Source of the DNA: Saccopteryx bilineata
Lineage: Eukaryota; Chordata; Mammalia; Chiroptera; Emballonuridae
Direction of reading: 5' to 3'
Length of the DNA: 64,000 nt
Assembly: GCF_036850765.1 (NCBI RefSeq)
Contig: NC_089495.1
Coordinates: forward strand, 120,489,033 to 120,553,032
Positions 24,669 to 33,327 of this stretch are shown piece by piece; within the stretch, counting starts at the first letter, position 1; every line of letters begins with the position of its first letter. The notes under the pieces were generated by a model. That model saw nothing but the letters and a program-made list of their open reading frames with translations. It searched no databases and had not been told where the DNA came from. Both the position numbers and the translations under genes were made by a program.

Positions 24669-25014
24669 TTTTTTGTTTTTTTTTATTTTATTATTACTAT
24701 TTATTTTTTACAGAGACAGAGAGAGAGTCAGAGAGAGGGATAGACAGGGACAGACAGATAGGAACAGAGAGAGATGAGAAGCATCAATCATTAGTTTTTG
24801 ATTGCACGTTGCAACACCTTAGTTGTTCATTGATTGCTTTCTCATATGTGCCTTGACCGCAGGCCTTCAGCAGACTGAGTAACCCCTTGCTGGAGCCAGT
24901 GACTTTGGGATCAAGCTGGTGGGCTTTTCCTCAAACCAGATGAGCCCGCACTCAAGCTGGTGACCTCGGGGTCTTGAACCCAGGTCCTCTGCATCCCAGT
25001 CCAACGCTCTATCC
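24669..25014 (-). mobile_element. SINE split by hAT copy B, tail and body
   Basis: CCAGGCGGTGG subfamily in minus orientation. The hAT insertion at 25015 separates it from the head at 28215-28244, with the 8-bp duplication CTCTATCC. Confidence 0.9.
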
Positions 25015-25274
25015 CAGTGTTTCCCAACATTTTTTGTGCCATGCCCCACCTTAACCTTTCTAAAATTTTTATGTCCCCCCCTATGTAACATACATAATTT
25101 TTAACATTAAAAAATTGATTTGTTCACTTAATAAACATAAATGATAGGTTCTAGGAAGAAATCACTATGAAATTGTTAACAAAACACAGTAAGTAAAATT
25201 TCAAAACATATAATGAAAAACAAATTTAAATTCCAAATAATTTTAATTTTTCTATATTAATTTATTATTTTAAT

Positions 25275-27390
25275 TTAGTGTGATCCTTGCGCTTGATGCT
25301 TGCTGCACAGAGATTTTATATTAGGTTCCAATTTGGTTAGCTTTAGTCTCAAGTCTCCACATTGTGTTATATCCAGCCGATTTCTTTTTTTTACCAGTAA
25401 ATCATTTACAGCACTAAATCCACATTCAGCTAAAAATGAAGATGGAGACGGTAGCAATAGTTTTCTTGCACATTTGGTTGAATTTGGGTATTTGATTTCT
25501 GTTTCCTCACAAAGCCATGCCATCGCTCCTTTGATATTAAATAAAGCTTTAACTGACTCATCATTTTGCAATTCTGCGAGTTCTTCTTGATACTGCATAT
25601 TTGATAGATCAGACAAATCCACTAACATTGGCTGCATCATCCATGTTGGGAAATCAATTTGTTTTAAATCAGAAAATCTTTCTTTTAAATCAGCCAATAG
25701 AATATTCAAATGATTGACAATAACAAGTAAAGCGGTATCAGTTACTTCACATTTTTGGAGCCAATGAAACTGTTTAAAGTTTTTGTTGTTAATATGTTTC
25801 TGACATAACTCAATATTGGTAATGAAACCAAATATCTTTGCTTTTGCATCGACAAGAGTTTTATTTGTTCCTTGAAGTTGCTTATTTAATATATTTAGTT
25901 TTTCAAAGATATCGGCTAAATAACTCACAAATGCTTTACCATCTATTGTTAACAGATACTTCATTTCAGGTTTGTCGCTTAAAAAATCACTAAGAGTATC
26001 AAACAGTTCCCATAAATCTTTTCAAACAGTTTCCTTTAGATAGCCATCTTACTTCAGTATGAAGTAAAAGTCTCACATGGTCTTCATTTTGTTCTTCACA
26101 AAATAGCTTGAAAAGACGCTCACATTTGGCACTAGCTTTAATAACATTAACACACTTTATTACTGTATGTAATACTTCATTCAGAACAGGCGAGATGTTT
26201 TTAGCTACCAAGTTTTCCCTATGAATAACACAATGCACAAGAATCATTTCTGGGCCTGACCAGGCGGTGGCGCAGTGGATAGAGCGTCGGACTGGGATGC
26301 GGAAGGACCCAGGTTCGAGACTCCGAGGTCGCGCGCGGGCTCATCTGGCTTGAGCAAAGAGCTCGCCAGCTTGGACCCAAGGTCGCTGGCTCCAGCAAGG
26401 GGTTACTCGGTCTGCTGAAGGCCCACGGTCAAGGCACATGTGAGAAAGCAATCAATGAACAACTAAGAAGTCGCAACGCGCAACGAGAAACTGATGATTG
26501 ATGCTTCTCATCTCTCTCTGTTCCTGCCTGTCTGTCCCTGTCTATCTCTGCCTCTGTAAAAAAAAAAAAAAAAAAAAAAAGAATCATTTCTGGATTCACA
26601 TCTTTCATCAATTTTAAGCAGCCATTTTTCTTGCCCATCATATTGGGAGCACCATCTGCAGCACAAGATGTTATATTTTTCATTGGTATATCATTGACAT
26701 CTAAGTAGTTTTTTAACGTATTATATATATATCTTTGGAGGTAGTGGTACTTTCTAATCTTTTACAGAACAACATTTCTTCAGCAAAATGTCCTTTATCA
26801 ATATATCTTAGGTAAGTTATCAATACTGCCTCACTGTCTCTCAAAGTTGATTCATCCATTTGCAAGGAGAATTTTCTTGTTTTCAGCTTTTCAATAAGTT
26901 TTTTTTCAATATCCTCACTCATTTTGTCTATTCTTCTGCTAACAGTATTGTCACTGAGTGGCATAGCTTTTACATCTTTGTCATCTTTTTCAAGAACCGT
27001 TTTAAGAAATGCTGATATTGACGGTTTTATTAAATTCTCTTGTATAGTGTGACTTTCTCCAGTTTTAGCGATGAATAAAGAAATTTGATAACTAGCCTCA
27101 AGAACATGATTATTAGTTGAAATATGAGCAGTAAATAGAGACTTTAATGTTGTTCTCTTTTCAAAATTTTTCTTTAAAGTTTTAAAGTAACTCAAATCTG
27201 AATTAATATGAGCACTATGTTTCGCCTTCAAATGCGCCTCAAGATGACCTCGTTTCATTGACTCGTTGGTCAAGCATTGCTGGCATAAAAGACAAAAAGG
27301 AATCCGTTCATCGTGAACAGCGGGTATGAACCCAAATTTTAAATATTCCTCCTAATATTGGCGAGTTTTTTTCTTGCTTGCACCACTCAT
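25275..27390 (-). pseudogene. hAT (Buster-like) transposase, copy B, inactivated
   Basis: The minus-strand reading starts MSGASKKKTRQY. It has a BED-type zinc finger (CLLCQQC with a downstream HLKAKHSAH), a central RNaseH-like part with LQMDESTLRDSEAVL, and a C-terminal hAT dimerisation region near CARKLLLPSPSSFLAECGFS. The class resembles the source of the host ZBED5/FAM200 genes. Damage: a nonsense codon soon after the start (TCG to TAG relative to copy A), a SINE insertion, and the +1 shift at about 26012 that copy A shares. The tail after LLVKK is in frame here. It is not a host gene. Confidence 0.9.
26257..26579 (+). mobile_element. SINE nested in the hAT copy B transposase
   Basis: GGCCTGACCAGGCGGTGGCG head and an A-rich tail. 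The target duplication GAATCATTTCTGG lies on each side, within the transposase sequence. Confidence 0.93.
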
Positions 27391-28214
27391 TTTACTATGG
27401 GGTATAAGAAATAAAAATAAGATCAATTAAAAACTAATATTAAAATATGTGTTAAAATATTGATATATTCAATGTGACATAGAGTAAATGTATACTAAAA
27501 ATTCATATGTATTTAAATGTATATAACACATTTACTACACTACCACCACAAATCAAAAGGTATCTATATTTTTTCCACTTGACAAAATTTTCTGGAAAGT
27601 TATGCTTCTAAAATTAAAATTGTCGTGCATGCACTATTATAGCCCCAATAATATTTATAAAATATTAGTGCTTTCTAGCCCCAATGCAAGAAATACTTAA
27701 TAAAGAGTTTAATATTGATAAAAATAAAATCAAATACTTACCAATTATATCTATACAATATATATATGTATATTTATTAAATCAACAAGCTTTTACAACA
27801 GTTTTGACTGACACTTATTTCAAATTAACACCAACTGAATGATGTGAAACACTACAGAAGTTGCGATGGGCCAATTAGGTGAGAATAACTGCATTGTTTA
27901 GCGAGTTTTTAAAACGTCCGGGGTTCCCGCGGTGGACGGCACGCTCCGCGGTGAACCCAGGACGAAGTTTACTTGACGACGCCAATCACCCAGTTGATAT
28001 TTTGGTCTCGTCAAACAAAATTATACTTAATAATTATTTACCACAATTATTTAAGAATTGCATTTTTTGTTAAATTTGGCACCGATATCTAGCATTGCAT
28101 TTAAATGCCCCGGGGCGAAAGAATTAAAGTTGTGTCGAGTCCATTTTCAAATTGCCCCCCTTAACTATCGAATTTCCCCCCTGTGGGGCGTGGGCCCCAC
28201 GTTGGGAAACACCG

Positions 28215-28244
28215 CTCTATCCACTGCGCCACCCCCTGGTCAGG
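28215..28244 (-). mobile_element. Head of the SINE split by hAT copy B
   Basis: CACTGCGCCACC and CCTGGTCAGG complete the SINE that begins at 24669. Confidence 0.88.
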
Positions 28245-28258
28245 TAAGGATGACTTTT

Positions 28259-28650
28259 TTTTTTTGTATTTTTCCGAAGCTGGAAACGGGGAGAGACAGT
28301 CAGACAGACTCACGCATGCGCCTGACCGGGATCCACCCAGCATGCCCACCAGGGGGCTACGCTCTGCCCACCAGGGGGTGATGCTCTGCCCCTCCAGGGC
28401 GTCGCTCTGTCGCGACCAGAGCCACTCTAGCGCCTGGGGCAGAGGCCAAGGAGCCATCTCCAGCGCCCAGGCCATCCTTGCTCCAATGGAGCCTCGCTGT
28501 GGGAAGGGAAGAGAGAGACAGAGAGGAAGGAGGGGGGGAGGGGGGGGAGAAGCAGATGGGCGCTTCTCCTGTGTGCCCTGGCCAGGAATCGAACCCGGGA
28601 CTTCTGCATGCCAGGCCAACGCTCTACTACTGAGCCAACCGGCTAGGGCC
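28259..28650 (-). mobile_element. tRNA-derived SINE, long subfamily
   Basis: TSD AAGGATGACTTTT at 28246-28258 and 28651-28663. It entered next to the head of the hAT-split SINE. Confidence 0.93.
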
Positions 28651-29056
28651 AAGGATGACTTTTAATTAGTGTAAAACTTTCTAACACTTTATGCACTAAT
28701 GAAAACTGCTCATTATGTTGCACATTAATGGAACAATAAGGCAGAGTGTGTGGTTTGGATGGAATAAGGCATCACTAGAAAAGTGTAGTATGCTAATTAT
28801 AGGTACAGCCAAAAATAGTCTCTAAATTAATATCATTAATTATATTGAATTAAAACTTTAAACTTAAGATACACACTTCAAATATAGGTTCTAAGTGTAT
28901 GTTAAACATGGTGGACAAATCTATTTCCTCTCCCTGTCCTTTCAGAGGTATCTTATTAGAATTAAAGGCAGGGAAAGAAGGGTTATTCACAGCATAGGAC
29001 TAACAGCGGTAATTTTCAATGTTTGAAAGCTGAAGACTAGATAAGAGTAAATATCA

Positions 29057-29392
29057 GCCTGACCAGGCGGTGGCGCAGTGGATAGAGCATCAGACTGGGA
29101 TGCCGAGGACCCAGGTTCGAGACCCCGAGGTCTCCAGCTTGAGCGTGGGCTCATCTGGTTTGAGCAAAGCTCACCAGCTTGGACCCAAGATCGCTGGCTC
29201 AAGCAAGGGGTTACTTGCTCTGCTGTAGCCCCACGGTCAAGGCGCATATGAGAGGGCAATCAATGAACAACTAAGGTGTCACAACGAAAAAAAAACTGAT
29301 GATTGATGCTTCTCATCTTTCTCCGTTCCTGTCTGTCTGTCCCTATCTATCCCTCTCTCTGACTATCTGTAAAAAAAAAAAAAAAAAAAAAG
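29057..29392 (+). mobile_element. tRNA-derived SINE, 'CCAGGCGGTGG' subfamily
   Basis: TSD GAGTAAATATCA at 29045-29056 and 29393-29404, with a long poly(A). Confidence 0.94.
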
Positions 29393-29717
29393 GAGTAAAT
29401 ATCAAGGCAGAACAAAGGAAGAACAAACTTGGTGGTACAGAGAGTAGCTGGGTCAGGCATAAGAAACCCAATTCATCTGACAGAACCACGGGCAGGTTCA
29501 GAATTCAGAGGCTTGACCCCAGAATCCTACACGGAGGCCTGCCACTTAACAAAAGTCGTGCTCACTCCTACTGCTTCCAATTAGATCTTAAGAAACAGCC
29601 AGGAGCCACCACACAGTTGAGGAAAGCCAACAGCAAGAGAGATCAAAACAAGAAGGAAAGTAATGGAAGTGACAAAATCCAGGAGCAAATGAAAACTTTA
29701 AACAAAAAATAATTCTT

Positions 29718-29906
29718 GCCTGACCTGAGGTGGCGCAGTGGGTAAAGCGTCAACCTGGAATGCTGAGGTCGCTGGTTCGAAACCCCGGGCTTGCCTGGTC
29801 AAGGCACATATGGGAGTTGATGCTTCCTGCTCCTCCCCCTTTCTCTCTCTCTCTTTCTGTCCCCTCTCTCTAAAAATGAATAAATAAAATCTAAAATAAT
29901 AATAAT
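29718..29906 (+). mobile_element. tRNA-derived SINE, 'CCTGAGGTGGCGC' subfamily
   Basis: TSD AATAATTCTT at 29708-29717 and 29907-29916. Confidence 0.93.
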
Positions 29907-30012
29907 AATAATTCTTAATCTCAGAAAGGCAAAAAATTCATTGGTGAAAAAACTGAATGCTATAAAAAAAAAAAGAATGACCGAATATAAGAGAACTCTA
30001 TAAATTAAAAAC

Positions 30013-30297
30013 AAGATAGACAAAACAAAGCACTCAACAGTGATTTCTAGAAGTGAAATTAAAGACATGCTGGCAATGTGGGAGAAGTTTTCAAGTTTTA
30101 TTGAAAAGAAACACCCAGAAAAAGTTTCAACTGGTCCTGCTTCAGCACTTTTTAATGACACTTGTTTGTCACATTTCCGTAACATTTTAAAAGGCAGGCA
30201 AAAGCAAACCTCTTTGAATAGATTTTTATTCAAAAGTCCTGCAAGTGAAAGTGCTGAAAGTGCAGCCAAAAAGGCAAATCAGGTGATGATTAAATGA
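30013..30297 (+). pseudogene. Tigger-type transposase, C-terminal fragment
   Basis: The open frame has EIKDMLAMWEKFSSFIEKKH, LSHFRNILKGRQKQTSLNRF and the tail PASESAESAAKKA, a typical Tigger C-terminus. The DDE catalytic core is missing. Confidence 0.85.
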
Positions 30298-30332
30298 AAA
30301 ATACGTAATGTTAAGCTTAGGTTAAGTTTAAA

Positions 30333-30694
30333 TGTATTCTTTTTTTTTTTTATTATTATTAATTTTTTTACAGAGACAGAGAGGGAGTCAGAGTGAGGGA
30401 TAGACAGAGACAGACAGACAGGAACGGAGAGATGAGAAGCATCAATCATTAGTTTTTCATTGCGCATTGCAACACCTTAGTTGTTCATTGATTGCTTTCT
30501 CATACGTGCCTTGACCGCGGGCCTTCAGCAGACCGAGTAACCCCTTGCTGGAGCCAGCGACCTTGGGTCCAAGCTGGTGAGTTTTGCTCAAACCAGATGA
30601 GCTCACGCTCAAGCTGGTGACCTCCGGGTCTCGAACCTGGGTCTTCCGCATCCCAGTCCAACGCTCTATCCACTGCGCCACCGCCTGGTCAGGC
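30333..30694 (-). mobile_element. SINE nested in the Tigger remnant
   Basis: CCAGGCGGTGG subfamily with TSD AAGCTTAGGTTAAGTTTAAA at 30313-30332 and 30695-30714. Confidence 0.94.
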
Positions 30695-31190
30695 AAGCTT
30701 AGGTTAAGTTTAAAGTTAAGAAAGTGCATTTTTTTACAATTAAGATTTTGTGGTTTCATTTTAAGCAAAGAAAGTGAAGTTTTAGTTGTGTTTAAAGAAA
30801 ATGCAGTTTTAGTTTACATTTAGTGTTAAGAAAGTGCAGTTTTAGTTTACGTGTCTACAGTGCCTGCATCCCTTCCTCCCTCCCTCCTCCTCCGCCATTC
30901 AAATCCATTAGCCACACTCGTCTGTCTCCAAGGTAAGAATACAGTACTAAATAACCCTTTTTTCTTTTATTTCATATATTTTGTTATGCATTGGTAAAGA
31001 ATACATGTGTGTTTCTTAATTAAAAACATCTTTTTTCATAATTTAGGATGGTTTGGAGATGTTTCACAGGGCTGGAACGGATTAAACCTATTTCAGTTAT
31101 TTTAAATGGGAGAAATTTGTTTGATATACGAGTTGACTGACGAGCTCGGTTACAGAATGAATTAAACTTGTATCTCAAGGTACCACTGTA

Positions 31191-31639
31191 CGATTAACAA
31201 AGACAGTGGTAAACACAGAATCCAGGTCATAGGGGATCCCAGAAAAGAGTGCAGTTATGTGAGACAGCAGATGACTTCAAAGGGAGATGCCAGGCAAATA
31301 GGCACAGAGAAGGCCTAGGGAAAACCAGTCTATACTAGAATCAGATGATACAAAGTTGAGGAAGGGTATTTCCAAGGAAAAAATGGTACAGATATATATA
31401 GTAGATGGAAAATATTTTTGATAGGCATGTGAAAAATCTTACAACATTTGGGGGAAAAAAAAACAGCTGTTAGAAAACAAGCAAGACAATATAGTCTGGA
31501 AATTAATTCCACACACACAGAAATGAAGAATTACTAGGTATTAAGTTAATATAGCATAAATGTAGTATTTTTATCTGACAGTCTTCTTTGTCAAATTACT
31601 CAATTATTAGGTACAAAATAAAATTTTTTTTTCTGGTTT
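31191..31639. other. Unannotated sequence
   Basis: Nothing recognised; specifically, no GPM6B terminal exon. Confidence 0.5.
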
Positions 31640-31700
31640 GAAACCCTGGCTTAAGTGCAGGCTCCTTGGCTTGAGCGGGGACTCACCAGCTTGAAACTTC
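31640..31700 (+). mobile_element. SINE body fragment
   Basis: TTTGAAACCCTGGCTTAAGT and GACTCACCAGCTTGAAAC look like the middle of a CCAGGCGGTGG SINE, cut at both ends. Confidence 0.5.
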
Positions 31701-31776
31701 CAAAATGCCGAACTGGAATTTGACCAATAAGATAAGTTTTCAAAGAAATATAACCTAACACAAAAAAGAAAAAACA

Positions 31777-32190
31777 GGCCCTGGCCGGTTAGCTCAGCGG
31801 TAGAGCGTCGGCCTGGCATGCGGGGGACCCGGGTTCGATTCCTGGCCAGGGCACACAGGAGAAGTGCCCATTTGCTTCTCCACCCCTCCCCCTCTTTCCT
31901 CTCTGTCTCTCTCTTTCCCTGCCGCAGCCAAGGTTCCATTGGAGCAAAGATGGCCCGAGCGCTGGGGATGGCTCCTTGGCCTCTGCCCCAGGCGCTAGAG
32001 TGGCTCTGGTCACGGCAGAGCAACGCCCCGGAGGGGCAGAGCATCGCCCCTTGGTGGGCAGAGCGTCGCCCGTTGGGCGTGCCGGGTGGATCCCGGTCGG
32101 GCGCATGCGGGAGTCTATCTGACTGTCTCTCCCCGTTTCCAGCTTCGGAAAAATATAAAAAATAAATAAATAAAAAATAAAAAAAATTTA
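31777..32190 (+). mobile_element. tRNA-derived SINE, long subfamily
   Basis: GGCCCTGGCCGGTTAGCTCA head. A-rich TSD of about 14 nt (AAAAAAGAAAA core) on each side. Confidence 0.9.
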
Positions 32191-32324
32191 AAAAAAGAAA
32201 ACACACATAGCTCCTTCTAGTGTAAAGAAAGGCCTAAGAATGTGAAATTCTGAAAAGGTGTCACTTGGCTAGATTACTTTCGGTTTAGACCAAGTAAAAC
32301 TATGAAAAGAAAACCACACTGGAT

Positions 32325-33150
32325 TCCATAAACAATTTTTATTGAGAATACTATCTTATTACAGAGAAGTCGCAGGCCTATCAGGACAGAATTGGGACTG
32401 AAATGTGAACAGATAGTCAGCATCTAACAACCTGAAAGCCACTACAGACTCCTCACAAACGTTTCTACAGACCCAGTACACAGGTCACTGGAGAAAGAAT
32501 ACAAGAAAAACAGCTACATTACAAAGCCTTCAACACTAGAAAAAAAGTAAAACACTTCAGTTTCTCTTCTCCCCTTACCCCCTAAAACACCACCATACAG
32601 GCTACATCTACCTGTGGTCCCACATCAGCTTCTAGAATAATTGTCGGGAGGGCACAAATGACACTGGCCAGGACAGTCTTGGGGTAATTAGGAAGGGGAG
32701 GGGGGAGTCCTCAGAAGAAACTGATCATGGGCAGGATCTCGGGACTCTGTTCTTCCGCACTTCTCCGATGTGCTTGTCCTCGTCTCACAAGCGCTCCAGT
32801 GTGGCAGCCCTTTGTGTCTCTCGGCTCTCCCTGTTGGCTTCCACTTTGTGGGTCAGTTTCTCTTCCGCCATTTCACTGCAGTTGTCCTCTACTGCTTTCT
32901 GAAGCACCTCTTTCTTGTGCTTTTCTTTCTCAGCGAGCTGCTTCAAGACCTCTCAGCTTCATGGGACTTGCATCTTTCTTCTGAAGCTTCTAACTTCTCT
33001 GAATGTCCTCCAGGGAAACCTCTTTCTTCTTCGGAGGGCAAAGGGGGAAATCTGGGACAAATTCTTTTGAGCGAGGACTGAAAATCAGCTCAAAAGTCTG
33101 GCCTGAGGCACACTTCTCCAGGTCTCTCACCTGGATATCAGAAGCCAGGC
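32325..33150 (-). pseudogene. STMN1: Processed pseudogene of stathmin 1
   Basis: On the minus strand the region resembles an intronless stathmin mRNA. Recognisable pieces are SDIQV, the FELILSPRSKE region, [13 protein letters not shown], the KEVLQKA helix, MAEEKLTHK and a 3'UTR ending in AATAAA. Stathmin binds tubulin dimers and promotes microtubule catastrophe. The start codon is CTG, a 1-nt deletion shifts the frame after SLEDIQ, and a CGA-to-TGA change gives a stop near the LERL block. The absence of introns and the 3'UTR match indicate LINE-mediated retrocopying. I see no clear poly(A) tract or flanking duplication, so the limits are approximate. It starts about 135 nt past the OFD1 stop. 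Confidence 0.88.
32338..32343 (-). promoter_or_regulatory. Poly(A) signal AATAAA supplied by the STMN1 pseudogene
   Basis: This is the first AATAAA I find on the minus strand after the OFD1 stop, about 940 nt downstream. It is the fossil signal at the end of the stathmin retrocopy. It could now terminate OFD1 transcripts; this use is inferred. Confidence 0.55.
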
Positions 33151-33284
33151 CGAACACCAGACAAGAGCCTGGCAGTACATTCTACGCAGTTCGGAAGGAA
33201 AGCCTTGCTCCACCCAAGCAGCTGGTCACACTTCACAGGCCTTCCATTGTGTTATACGAGGAAGAAGCAGGGCAGCACACGTGC

Positions 33285-33327
33285 TTACCAAGCGTCATCT
33301 GGTTCTTCACGAGAAAAGCCACTGAAA
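33285..33327 (-). CDS. OFD1: OFD1 exon 23, coding part and stop
   Basis: The acceptor is CTAATTTAG. The exon encodes [14 protein letters not shown] followed by TAA at 33285-33287, the counterpart of the human C-terminus GFSHEELDDSW. The 3'UTR continues leftward into the STMN1 pseudogene. Confidence 0.92.

Larger units (their letters stand above)
25015..28214 (-). mobile_element. Full-length Buster-like hAT DNA transposon, copy B
   Basis: The element begins CAGTGTTTCCCAAC and ends GTTGGGAAACACCG, inverted termini with one mismatch. It is flanked by the perfect 8-bp duplication CTCTATCC (25007-25014, 28215-28222), the hAT hallmark. The target is a SINE, whose two halves flank the element. It is about 2.86 kb without the nested SINE at 26257-26579. 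Confidence 0.93.
30013..31188 (+). mobile_element. Tigger-type DNA transposon, 3' part
   Basis: The left part encodes the C-terminus of a pogo/Tigger-like transposase. After a nested SINE and a noncoding tail it ends in the terminal sequence GTATCTCAAGGTACCACTG, followed by the TA target dinucleotide. The 5' part is missing. Confidence 0.82.

Noticed and set aside
14697..28214. Large palindrome (Y-type amplicon) with arms at 14.7-16.8 and 25.0-28.2 kb
   Set aside because: Homology stops exactly at transposon ends, flanks differ, and copy B has its own target duplications. These are separate insertions.
32325..33150. Functional stathmin gene
   Set aside because: No start codon, a 1-nt deletion and an internal stop; it is intronless like an mRNA copy.
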